Below, one piece after another: positions 33,402 through 41,493 of a stretch of DNA of 64,000 nucleotides. Every line of letters starts with the position of its first letter. Position 1 is the first letter of the stretch. A program made the translations under genes and the position numbers. The DNA comes from Bacillus sp. FJAT-27264 (lineage in GTDB: Bacteria; Bacillota; Bacilli; Paenibacillales; Paenibacillaceae): positions 186,001 through 250,000 of the forward strand of contig NZ_MAQW01000012.1 of NCBI RefSeq assembly GCF_001682855.1, read 5' to 3'. Below the pieces are notes generated by a model, which did no database searches, had not been told where the DNA came from, and saw nothing but the letters and a program-made list of their open reading frames with translations.

Positions 33402-35224
33402 ATATAAATGAATCCAAGGATCTTAAACTGGGATATGTAGTTCGTCGATTGATGTCTTATGCTTGGCTCTATCGTATTGGATTTATTGCTGCTTTACTCC
33501 TACTCTCAGCCAGGCTAGTAATGGACGTAGGAATTGCAGCTATACAGCAAGTATTTATTGATACGATCAACAGTACCAATATGGACGCGCTTACAAGAAT
33601 AACCGTTATATGTGCCATTGCTTCTGTGATCATCATTTGTTGTCTCATGCTACAGCATTACTTCCGCTACGTTATACAGAGTCGGATGGCGTGGGATATC
33701 CGGGCAAAGCTATTTGGTAAGAGCAACCGAATCCCTTTCCCGCAAGTACAGTCCATGCATTCGGGTGATTTGACTTCACGTAATAATAAGGATGCAGGTA
33801 TAGCCATTGGTATGATTAACAGCATTGTATATGATTTAGGCTATAACCTTCTTTTATGTTTTATTTCCTTTCTATACTTGGCCAAAACGGATGTCTGGAT
33901 CGCACTGCTTGCGCTCGGATCGGGCCCCCTTGTATTTCTTTCTGGCCGCTTCTTTGATCGCAGGCTACGTAAATTATCTACTGAAATCTATGCTAAAGAG
34001 GCGGAATTACGCGGGATTCTGCAAGAAACACTGCAAGGCATGGCCGTCGTCAGAGCCTTCTCGCTAGAAGAAATTCTCTTAGACAAATATGCGTTAGAAC
34101 GTGAGAAGCTAAGAAGAATGCAGCTGAGAAGATCTCTTTTAAATGGGCTGCTATGGCAATCTTCTGCTTCTATCAACAATATCATTATGATAACCTGTGC
34201 GGCTTTAATAGCTTTATCTGCTGTAAAAGGCGGGACGTCTGCAGGAGAAGTTCTCGCCTTTATTATTCTGATGGGAAGAGTCCAATGGCCATTTGTCCAT
34301 ATGTCCCAAACATGGGGCAGTGTACAGGAATCTTTAGGAGCCGCTGACCGCGTATTCGCTATACTAGATTCACCTGATGAAGGAAGTCATCACGCTTCAC
34401 TAGAACCTAACTCATTACCTGTAATTTCTGATAAAGTGGCTGCACTGCATGTACAGAATGTCCATTACAACTATTCATCTGCAAAAGACAATGGATCCCC
34501 ACTTTTTGCTGGTGTTAATATCCACATCCAGCATGGTGAAACCGTCGCTGTTGTGGGACCGAGCGGGTCGGGGAAAACAACGCTCGTTCGATTATGCTGT
34601 GGACTTTATGAGCCAAGTGCAGGCAGCATCTCTGTTTATGGAAAATCTATTCCTGATCAGCTTGAAGAGGCCCGGGCAATGATAACCTATGTCCCACAAA
34701 CTCCTTATTTGTTCTCAGGAACTATACGGGATAATATTGCTTACAGTTCTAATACAGCAACGGATGAAGAAATTCATCAAGCTGCCCGTCTAGCAGGTGC
34801 AGAGGAATTTATATCGAAGCTGCCTAACGGTTATGACACTTTGCTGGGTGAGCATGGATCCACTCTATCCGGAGGACAAAGACAACGTATAGCTATTGCC
34901 AGAGCTTTTCTACGTAATGCTCCACTCCTTCTTCTGGATGAAGCTACCTCCGCTCTCGATAATGAGTCCGAACGTATGGTTCAGGAATCTCTTGATTTGT
35001 TAATGAAGGATCGAACAACACTAGTAATTGCACACAGACTTTCAACCGTTCGTGAAGCGTCTAGAATCATCGTCTTAGATCAAGGTGCTATTGTTGAGGA
35101 AGGCACACATGATTCTTTGTTAGAAAGAAATGGACTTTACGCACAGTTATATAACATTCAATTTAACGCTTCAGAACAAGAAGGCAATCCTGTAGATGAA
35201 TTAACAGCTACATTTCCCGCTTAG
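33398..35224 (+). CDS. ABC exporter half-transporter, subunit 2
   Basis: 608 residues; membrane domain 20-320, Walker A GPSGSGKTTLVRL, YVPQTPYLFSGTIRDNIAYS, signature LSGGQRQRIAIARAF, Walker B LLLLDEATSALD, H-loop IAHRLST. It starts within the stop codon of subunit 1 (ATGA). The two subunits differ enough to indicate an obligate heterodimer rather than a recent duplication. Substrate unknown; the upstream ArsR-like protein suggests inducible export. Confidence 0.9.
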   Translation: MNINESKDLKLGYVVRRLMSYAWLYRIGFIAALLLLSARLVMDVGIAAIQQVFIDTINSTNMDALTRITVICAIASVIIICCLMLQHYFRYVIQSRMAWDIRAKLFGKSNRIPFPQVQSMHSGDLTSRNNKDAGIAIGMINSIVYDLGYNLLLCFISFLYLAKTDVWIALLALGSGPLVFLSGRFFDRRLRKLSTEIYAKEAELRGILQETLQGMAVVRAFSLEEILLDKYALEREKLRRMQLRRSLLNGLLWQSSASINNIIMITCAALIALSAVKGGTSAGEVLAFIILMGRVQWPFVHMSQTWGSVQESLGAADRVFAILDSPDEGSHHASLEPNSLPVISDKVAALHVQNVHYNYSSAKDNGSPLFAGVNIHIQHGETVAVVGPSGSGKTTLVRLCCGLYEPSAGSISVYGKSIPDQLEEARAMITYVPQTPYLFSGTIRDNIAYSSNTATDEEIHQAARLAGAEEFISKLPNGYDTLLGEHGSTLSGGQRQRIAIARAFLRNAPLLLLDEATSALDNESERMVQESLDLLMKDRTTLVIAHRLSTVREASRIIVLDQGAIVEEGTHDSLLERNGLYAQLYNIQFNASEQEGNPVDELTATFPA

Positions 35225-35257
35225 AATCACAACAATTTAGATTTGTTACAAAAAGAA

Positions 35258-35298
35258 GAGGCTGTCCCATAAGAAGATATATCTTGGGGATCAGCCTC
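35258..35298. terminator. Bidirectional terminator between exporter and DUF4367 genes
   Basis: GAGGCTGTCCC and GGGGATCAGCCTC arms form an interrupted stem between the two convergent genes. Confidence 0.65.
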
Positions 35299-35380
35299 CT
35301 TTGCTGTGCTTCACTTTATGAGCCCTCGGCCACATGACAGCTTCCTTCTTAATCATCCGTCGCTAGCGCAACGGCAGAAA

Positions 35381-36340
35381 TCACTCCGTAACCATACTCT
35401 CTGCCATCTTTATAAGCTCCTTTTTACTCACAAGCTCAGGTTTATTCACCATTATCGAGTAAGCAACCCCTTGCTTGCTATCATACCAGGTGATCGTTTC
35501 GCCAAGAATAGGCTGATTGAGATAGACGGCCTCCACTTGCTTTAACTGGATGATCTCGGACGTGGCATCCGGCGATTTAGTCAAACTGATTCCCAGGCCA
35601 TAACTGGCCGTAATGCCTACAGCAGTATCATTCTTCCCATCTGTTAAATGGAGGACTGACGAGGAAGCTTTGGAACCCTGCAGTTTCTCGATAAATAACT
35701 TGTCATTATTATTGGAAGCATTCGCCCGATCGATTAGCTTTTGTTTTAACGGTTCGCTCTCCTTACCAAGAGGCATCTCGAGAAATACTTTACCATATGA
35801 GAAGCTTAACCCTTTGGGAAGATACCCGGGCTGCTGAAGTCTCGGTGCCGAAGTCCGGGCCTGCTCAGCCAAGAACTCTTTATAGGATCGATAGTTTATA
35901 GGTAGTTGCTCAAATTTAAGTTCATTTACCGTGTCGTAGCCGTTCAGCTTGTTGATATAATCATCTTTGATGTAATAAGCCGCCAATTCGCCGGGTTTTA
36001 AAAGACTCAGTACTTGTCTCCCATACATCTCCAATCCATTGCTCAGCTTATCAGGCAACGAAGGCGATGGATCGGTCGTTTTAACCACAACCTCCCCTGT
36101 ACTATTAAAAATTTGAAGGTGTCCAGAGGCCGCATAAGCGGTAAATGAGAGCAGAAAAACACAGCTTACAGCAATGGATAGAACTGTTTTTCTTTTAACG
36201 GGCCGGGATCTTGTAGCATTGGTATGCTCCATCTTCTCAATCTCCTGTCGTATGCTGGATGTGAGGTCTATCTCTCGAAAATGATCGTCAGAAACGGAGT
36301 ACCTTCTTAAACTTTCGTCTGAATCCATGTTTGCTCCCAT
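35381..36340 (-). CDS. DUF4367-type membrane protein, probable anti-sigma factor
   Basis: 319 residues; ATG at 36340 follows AGGAGGAAGG at good spacing. Residues 1-45 are cytoplasmic, 50-70 one membrane helix (TVLSIAVSCVFLLSFTAYAAS), and the remainder is extracytoplasmic with a C-terminal beta domain (PGYLPKGLSFSYGK..., TWYDSKQGVAYSIMV) resembling DUF4367 proteins. It overlaps the preceding sigma gene by 34 bases. Role inferred from this pairing: it holds the sigma factor inactive and senses an envelope signal. Confidence 0.75.
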   Translation of the reverse strand: MGANMDSDESLRRYSVSDDHFREIDLTSSIRQEIEKMEHTNATRSRPVKRKTVLSIAVSCVFLLSFTAYAASGHLQIFNSTGEVVVKTTDPSPSLPDKLSNGLEMYGRQVLSLLKPGELAAYYIKDDYINKLNGYDTVNELKFEQLPINYRSYKEFLAEQARTSAPRLQQPGYLPKGLSFSYGKVFLEMPLGKESEPLKQKLIDRANASNNNDKLFIEKLQGSKASSSVLHLTDGKNDTAVGITASYGLGISLTKSPDATSEIIQLKQVEAVYLNQPILGETITWYDSKQGVAYSIMVNKPELVSKKELIKMAESMVTE

Positions 36341-36957
36341 TGACCTTCCTCCTGATAGATATTGATGTCTTCCTTAACCTTTCTGCGAACCCGAGTTATC
36401 TTTTTACGAACAGCTTCCGGGCTTTTGCCTGCAATTTCTCCGATCTCTGTATAGCTCTTATCATGAAAAACATACAGAATCAGCAAGCTTCTTTCCTCCA
36501 CAGAAAGTTTGACTAGTGCTTTAGAAAGCGGTTCATTAAAGATCCCTCTCAGATATTCCTGTTCGGCGCTCTCTGCAACAAGATGCCCTTTCCAGATCCG
36601 GCTCAGCTTATCGTAAAGTTGGCGTTTGCGAAGCAGATTCAGACAATGATGGTAGGAAATCTTGTAAAGCCAGGCGCTGAAGCTCACGGCTTGCGCATAG
36701 CTGTAGATTGACTTATAGGCTTTCAGAAAAATATCCTGCACTGCATCCTCAGCATCCTGCTCGTCACCTAGCAGACGACAGCAGTAGATAAATAACTGCC
36801 GCTGGTACGCCTCTACAATCGGGATGAATGCTTCCGCCCTGCCCTTCTGCACCTGTTGAATACAATCTTCGATCCCTGTGGTATCGATGTGTAGTCCCCC
36901 TCTCTCTTTATGAATACTTATATAACAATGCAAGTCACTAGAAACGGACACATCCAC
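36307..36957 (-). CDS. ECF (sigma-70 family) RNA polymerase sigma factor
   Basis: Region 2: YCCRLLGDEQDAEDAVQDIFLKAYKSIYSYAQAVSFSAWLYKISYHHCLNLLRKRQ; region 4: LSVEERSLLILYVFHDKSYTEIGEIAGKSPEAVRKKITRVRRKVKE. The start is uncertain. The GTG at 36957 has no ribosome binding site and lies inside a sequence element repeated upstream of another gene. The only good Shine-Dalgarno sequence (GAGAGGGGG) is seven bases before an ATC codon at 36886-36888 in the same frame. The core sigma domain begins near residue 28 of the long form in either case. It is co-transcribed with the DUF4367 protein. Confidence 0.88.
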   Translation of the reverse strand: MDVSVSSDLHCYISIHKERGGLHIDTTGIEDCIQQVQKGRAEAFIPIVEAYQRQLFIYCCRLLGDEQDAEDAVQDIFLKAYKSIYSYAQAVSFSAWLYKISYHHCLNLLRKRQLYDKLSRIWKGHLVAESAEQEYLRGIFNEPLSKALVKLSVEERSLLILYVFHDKSYTEIGEIAGKSPEAVRKKITRVRRKVKEDINIYQEEGQWEQTWIQTKV

Positions 36958-36982
36958 CTAATATTTATATTTCACAGGCTGA
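36938..36982 (-). repeat. Repeated upstream element, copy A (sigma factor gene)
   Basis: This segment matches 39596-39634 except for one substitution and a 6-bp insertion. On the minus strand both read CAGCCTGTGAAATAT..., ATTAGGT, GATGTGTCCGTTTCTAG. Each copy is just upstream of a minus-strand gene (sigma factor; lipoprotein), so it may be a shared promoter or operator, perhaps recognised by this ECF sigma factor (CGTT as -10). Confidence 0.5.
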
Positions 36983-37195
36983 AGAGCCTTAGTGTTCTTC
37001 TCATAGTTCTCCATCAGCAGGATCATACTCTTATAGTATTTTTTTATTTTATTTGTTTTATATCACAATTTCGGCTTATTGTTGGATTAAAATGTAATTA
37101 TAATGTTTTGAAAGGGTGATGTGAAATGGTAAAGACGAACAGCTATCAATTATCTAATCTTTGCACGTTAAATCAATTAAAACGGAGGAAATTAG

Positions 37196-38170
37196 ATGTT
37201 CACAAACACCCGAACATGGTCGACGGATCTGACTTTCTATGCATTGTCAGATCAATTCTCTTTACGCAAAGCTGATGCTAAAGCCTGGAGTATTTATTAC
37301 AGTGTTTATTATAATCAAGCGCATAACGGATTTTTTAAAGAATCTGCCTTTGATGTATATGATGGCGATAATTCATTTTGGGTTTTTAAAGATGAGGCAA
37401 AAATTGGCGGGGTAATTCTATCCGGAAGTAGTATGTATAACTTGTTTTTTATTCCGCCTTTTAATGACGAATTAAATGTAGTGAAATTAATAAAGCAACT
37501 TCTTGTGGATTTTTCTGACGGCTCTAAAGATATAACGGTGATTGATATACTTCCGCATCAAGTTGATTTATTTTCCAGAGCAGGCTTTTGGGTAGACATT
37601 AATCGTTCCCGTTGGATGCAACGGCCAACCGAAGTCCTTGATATCATATGGGATGACTGTGTTAGAATTGAAACGCCTGTTATCGAGAACGGAAAGTATG
37701 CAAACGAATTAGAAATAGCGGAAATGTTATTTGAGAGCTTTAAAGGGGGAATTAATGCAGCTCGAAGAGGTCATTCCTCGAATGAAAACTTTATGTTTAA
37801 CTTGAATTTAAATCATTTTACCAGTTCAATGCTTAATGCATCTACGCTGGTATATGATAATAATACTAATCAATTAGTCGGAGCATGTTTGTTATTCATG
37901 TGTAACTACCAGCACCAGCGAATATTTTCTCCTGGTGTATTTAACATCGGTGTCCTCCCCACATACAGGAACAAGGGATTAGCTTCCAAAATGCTAAAGA
38001 GAGCATTGACACATTTGTACGGGGATTATCCAATATTAAGGATTGGTGTGTTGCAAGGAACATATGCCGAATCTCTTTATTATAATTTAGGATTCATGCC
38101 ACTTGATGTGGAGGTTGAGCGTTTAGTTTTACCCTCCTCCGAGATAAAGTTGTTGAAGTCAATCCAATAA
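37196..38170 (+). CDS. GNAT-family acetyltransferase (tandem-type)
   Basis: 324 residues. The C-terminal half (about 165-315) has the GNAT fold with the acetyl-CoA loop IGVLPTYRNKGLASKMLKRAL and ESLYYNLGFMP. The N-terminal half looks like a decayed GNAT or unique domain (VDLFSRAGFWVDINRSRWM). The acceptor substrate is unknown. Ribosome binding site GGAGGAAATTAG. A weak GC-rich hairpin follows at 38249-38273. Single gene, low GC compared with neighbours. Confidence 0.75.
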   Translation: MFTNTRTWSTDLTFYALSDQFSLRKADAKAWSIYYSVYYNQAHNGFFKESAFDVYDGDNSFWVFKDEAKIGGVILSGSSMYNLFFIPPFNDELNVVKLIKQLLVDFSDGSKDITVIDILPHQVDLFSRAGFWVDINRSRWMQRPTEVLDIIWDDCVRIETPVIENGKYANELEIAEMLFESFKGGINAARRGHSSNENFMFNLNLNHFTSSMLNASTLVYDNNTNQLVGACLLFMCNYQHQRIFSPGVFNIGVLPTYRNKGLASKMLKRALTHLYGDYPILRIGVLQGTYAESLYYNLGFMPLDVEVERLVLPSSEIKLLKSIQ

Positions 38171-38248
38171 CCATTTATCAGCATTTGAAATGCGAAATAA
38201 GTTAGAAAAGAGATCGTCACTCAACTAACGGATACCTGGCTCAAAAAC

Positions 38249-38277
38249 GAGGCTGCCGAATACCGGCGGCCTCCATT
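38249..38277 (+). terminator. Weak terminator after the GNAT gene
   Basis: GAGGCTGCCG pairs with CGGCGGCCTC with one mismatch, but only ATTT follows, so termination strength is doubtful. Confidence 0.4.
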
Positions 38278-38305
38278 TAAATAATACATATGGAGGTAAT
38301 TAAGT

Positions 38306-38980
38306 TTGAGTACTCACTACTATTTCAGTTGGTTTAATGATTTTTTTCCAGAGAAGCTGGTCCAACGTTTGCATGAGGATATACAAGACAGAAAATCGCT
38401 TGTTATGATTAGCGCTACACCGTCTGATTGTACAGGTGAGATAATTAACATTGAAGATATTTCTGAATGGACATGGTTGAATCAGGCTAACATTATTTTT
38501 AATGAATATCATTTCATTGATTACCGCATGCAGAAGGAAGATGCCAAGCGATTCATTCAAAACGCTTCTGTCATTTTTTTATGCGGTGGAGATCCTGTTT
38601 TTCAGAACAATTTTTTGGCGGAATATGAATTATCGGATGTTATTAAGAACAGCAATGCCGTTATAATGGGTGCCAGCGCCGGTGCGTTAAACATGGCTGC
38701 AAAATGGTTAAGCTTGAATAACACTGATGAAGTTGACACAAGTACTATTTATGATGGTATTGGCTTTGATCATTTTGCCTATGAATCTCATTCTAAACGC
38801 GACTACGCCACCTTTGTTCAAGGCTACCTGTTCCCTTTGTCTGAAGAGATTGATGTTTATGCGGCAGAACAGGAGAGCGCTATACGTGTAAAGGACGGCA
38901 AAATAGAAATAATGGGTCCTGTATATTTAATTTCCCACTCAAAGATTCAATTACATAACCTTAATTCATTTAATCAGTAG
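38306..38980 (+). CDS. Peptidase E-like (family S51) protein (TTG start)
   Basis: 224 residues starting with TTG (38306), nine bases after GGAGG. Class-I-glutamine-amidotransferase-like fold with FLCGGDPVFQNNFL and the nucleophile elbow MGASAGALNMAAKW (Ser at about 128), the S51 signature of peptidase E and cyanophycinase relatives. The substrate may be an Asp-X dipeptide or related molecule. Overlaps the convergent lipoprotein gene by 11 bp at the 3' end. Confidence 0.75.
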   Translation: MSTHYYFSWFNDFFPEKLVQRLHEDIQDRKSLVMISATPSDCTGEIINIEDISEWTWLNQANIIFNEYHFIDYRMQKEDAKRFIQNASVIFLCGGDPVFQNNFLAEYELSDVIKNSNAVIMGASAGALNMAAKWLSLNNTDEVDTSTIYDGIGFDHFAYESHSKRDYATFVQGYLFPLSEEIDVYAAEQESAIRVKDGKIEIMGPVYLISHSKIQLHNLNSFNQ

Positions 38981-39563
38981 TTTTTTTAAGCTCAAAAATA
39001 GTTGCCTCTGATAACAAGATAAGCCTATCGGTATTAACAACAAAAAAACTTAAAGGTACTCTAAGTTTTGTAGAAGGATCACTTATATTTATCACTTTTA
39101 CTTCATCATTTATATTTAAGTCGGGGATATCTATTTTATATAATCTATAAAAAGAGTCAGAGTTATAGCATGTCGCTGTAATCTCATATAATGGGTTTTT
39201 TAGTTCATATTGATATACACTATAGTTTTTAAGTCCTTTTGATGAAAAAAAGTCTTGTTTAATGATAATTTCATCTCCAATAAATTTTTGCCCTGTTGGA
39301 TATTCAGAAGCATCATTATATGAATTTGCAAATCCTAAATGCTTCTCAACTTTCCAAGTTCCATAGAAATATTTTTCAGCTTCACTATCCAAATTTAAAC
39401 TTTCTAAATCACAATATTCGGATGTGTTTTTTGGAATAATAGACTCATCCGTTGCAGGTTTAAGCTCACTAGAAGTATTTGGATTTGATGTCATTTCAGT
39501 ATTTCCACAAGCCGATGCTAGTATCAACATTATCATAATACAAACCCCTAATATTTTTTTCAT
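38970..39563 (-). CDS. Lipoprotein of unknown function
   Basis: 197 residues with signal peptide and lipobox LASAC (Cys at about 19), a Ser/Thr/Asn-rich spacer, and a beta-rich domain starting near YFYGTWKVEKHLGFA. I know this lipocalin-like look from many uncharacterised Firmicutes lipoproteins. The GGGAG ribosome binding site is properly placed. Its upstream region carries copy B of the element shared with the ECF sigma gene, so it may belong to that regulon. No catalytic motif is visible. AT-rich compared with neighbours. Confidence 0.65.
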   Translation of the reverse strand: MKKILGVCIMIMLILASACGNTEMTSNPNTSSELKPATDESIIPKNTSEYCDLESLNLDSEAEKYFYGTWKVEKHLGFANSYNDASEYPTGQKFIGDEIIIKQDFFSSKGLKNYSVYQYELKNPLYEITATCYNSDSFYRLYKIDIPDLNINDEVKVINISDPSTKLRVPLSFFVVNTDRLILLSEATIFELKKTTD

Positions 39564-39595
39564 ATTTCACACTCCCACTATAAAGTTATGTTTCT

Positions 39596-39634
39596 CTAGA
39601 AACGGACACATCTACCTAATATTTCACAGGCTGA
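39596..39634 (-). repeat. Repeated upstream element, copy B (lipoprotein gene)
   Basis: Same sequence as 36938-36982 with a 6-bp deletion and one substitution, located 33 bp upstream of the lipoprotein start codon. Read on the minus strand, TGAAAT and CGTT are 16 bp apart in this copy. Confidence 0.5.
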
Positions 39635-39640
39635 CATCTA

Positions 39641-39663
39641 AAAAAGCCCGCAAACGCGGGCCT
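39641..39663 (-). terminator. Terminator of the peptide-binding protein gene
   Basis: GCCCGC-GTTT-GCGGGC followed on the minus strand by a T-run, 34 bp after the stop at 39697. Confidence 0.85.
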
Positions 39664-39696
39664 TATGTGGTGCTCTTCAAAATTTCGCGTTAAATT

Positions 39697-41298
39697 TCAC
39701 TGAAAATATCCTCTGCTGAATATAACGGATCTATCATTATCAATATACACATTACTGATATCGGGCTTACGTAAAACATCAACCACATAATAATATAGCG
39801 GTATAATGACCATTTGGTCGATCAGGACCTTTTCTGCATTGGCTAACAGTTGCATGCGCTTGCGATTATCGGAGGTCTGTTGCGCTTGTTTGATATAATT
39901 ATCATACTGAGAGCTTTTCCAGCCTGAATCATTCGTGGCACTCCAAGAGGTGAAATACTCCAAAAAGGTTGCTGGATCATTGAAGTCCGCCCCCCATCCG
40001 GCTCTGGCTATGCTATAGTTCCCCTTATGCCGCTTATCGATCAGTTCTCCAAAGCTCTTCACTTCAATACTTGCATTAATTCCAAGGTTCTTCTTCCAAT
40101 CTCCAATCACTGCTTGTGCTATAGTCTTATGACCGTCACCTTCGTTAATAATAATAGAGAAGCTTGGGAGTGCCTTCAGTCCCTCTTCCTTCAGACCCTC
40201 TTTTAGCAGCTGCCCAGCCTGTTTCAAATCCTCTTTAAAGTATGCCGTATCCGATATTTCCGAGCGAAAATCCGTTTTCGTTCCCCGAATCCCCCGAGCC
40301 ACAAAACCATACGCTGGCGTGCCATAAGATAAGGCCTTCCGATCAATAGCCATCGCTAACGCTTTACGTATCTTTACATTTTTGAACGGCGCTTTGTTAA
40401 GATTAAATTGGTAGAAATACGTGCTGCCGTATGGCAAGTGGATCAAACCACCGAAAGTCTTGTCATCCAAACCTTCGTAATCTATATTCTCTTCTCCACC
40501 TACCCAATCTACATTATTCATAAGATAAGCTGATGTCACAGTGTTGATCCCATCCAGACTAATTCTTGGAACCACTACACGAACCTCTGAGAAAGAAATC
40601 TCTTTTGCCAAGTAGTAGTCGGGATTTTTGACCAATACGGCCTCATTGTCATCCCACGATTTAAGCTTGAATGGACCATTAGTGACCATGGTTTTGTCTG
40701 CATTACCCCAATTCTTATTCGCCTTGACCGTGTCTGCATGAACCGGCAGATAGATTGGATGTGCAAGAATTTGGAGGAACTCAGGAGTTTTTTGCTTCAA
40801 CTTCACTTGCAGCGTATTTTGATTTAATGCTTTGATACCGATCTTCGCAGGATCTTTCAAATTCCCGTTGTTATAGTCCTCTGCGCCAGCAATCACGAAG
40901 AAGTTGGGCGCATAAAGATTATCAGCATTCGGTGCAAGGACCCGTTTCCATGCGTACTCGAAGTCCGACGCCTTCACCGGCTGCTGGTTACTCCACTTGG
41001 CACCAGATCGAAGGGTAAAGGTATACGTTCTGCCATCATCCGAAAGCGTCCATTTTTCAGCCATGCCCGGAACAGCTTGTCCCCCGTTATTCAGACGAAA
41101 CAAGCCCTCAAATAACCCTTTTACGATCGTATAAGAACTACCCGCCTCAGCTACTGCTGGATCGAGCGATTCTGGCAGCTGTTCAACCCCAATTCGAAAC
41201 ACCTGCTGCGCCTTTGCAGCAGAAGCTACAGGTCCCTTAGATACACCGAGACTCATCAGTAAACTAAAGCACAAACACACATACAGCAATTTTTTCAT
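39697..41298 (-). CDS. OppA-like peptide-binding protein (SBP family 5) without lipobox
   Basis: 533 residues of extracellular-solute-binding family 5: FRIGVEQLPESLDPAVAEAGSS..., GLFEGLFRLNNGGQAVPGMAEKWTLSDDGRTYTFTLR, VKASDFEYAWKRVL, VKIRKALAMAIDRKAL. It should bind oligopeptides outside the cell. The signal peptide (1-28, ending PVASAA) has no lipobox Cys, although Gram-positive members are normally lipoproteins, so this one may be released or wall-held. No permease or ATPase genes adjoin it; it is an orphan with its own terminator. A role in peptide sensing or as helper of a distant Opp system is possible. Confidence 0.85.
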   Translation of the reverse strand: MKKLLYVCLCFSLLMSLGVSKGPVASAAKAQQVFRIGVEQLPESLDPAVAEAGSSYTIVKGLFEGLFRLNNGGQAVPGMAEKWTLSDDGRTYTFTLRSGAKWSNQQPVKASDFEYAWKRVLAPNADNLYAPNFFVIAGAEDYNNGNLKDPAKIGIKALNQNTLQVKLKQKTPEFLQILAHPIYLPVHADTVKANKNWGNADKTMVTNGPFKLKSWDDNEAVLVKNPDYYLAKEISFSEVRVVVPRISLDGINTVTSAYLMNNVDWVGGEENIDYEGLDDKTFGGLIHLPYGSTYFYQFNLNKAPFKNVKIRKALAMAIDRKALSYGTPAYGFVARGIRGTKTDFRSEISDTAYFKEDLKQAGQLLKEGLKEEGLKALPSFSIIINEGDGHKTIAQAVIGDWKKNLGINASIEVKSFGELIDKRHKGNYSIARAGWGADFNDPATFLEYFTSWSATNDSGWKSSQYDNYIKQAQQTSDNRKRMQLLANAEKVLIDQMVIIPLYYYVVDVLRKPDISNVYIDNDRSVIFSRGYFQ

Positions 41299-41420
41299 CG
41301 ACTAATCCCCTTCATTCTCTAAGCATGACTAACTTCCTTTGCCCAGCCATTATAAACCAACTATTCAAACTTTTTTGTCGAATTATGAGAGAAAATATAA
41401 GACCTACTCACATAAAACTA

Positions 41421-41448
41421 TTGACTTGTTATTAGTAATGTTTACTAT
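41421..41448 (+). promoter_or_regulatory. Promoter with Zur box upstream of folE2
   Basis: TTGACT (41421-41426) and TACTAT (41443-41448) with a 16-bp spacer. TAGTAATGTTTACTA (41433-41447) matches the Zur core TCGTAATNATTACGA at 11 of 14 fixed positions and covers the spacer and -10. Zinc-loaded Zur would block the promoter. Confidence 0.65.
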
Positions 41449-41493
41449 TAATATAACAATTCACTTACTTTACAATAAGGAGCGTTAATATAG

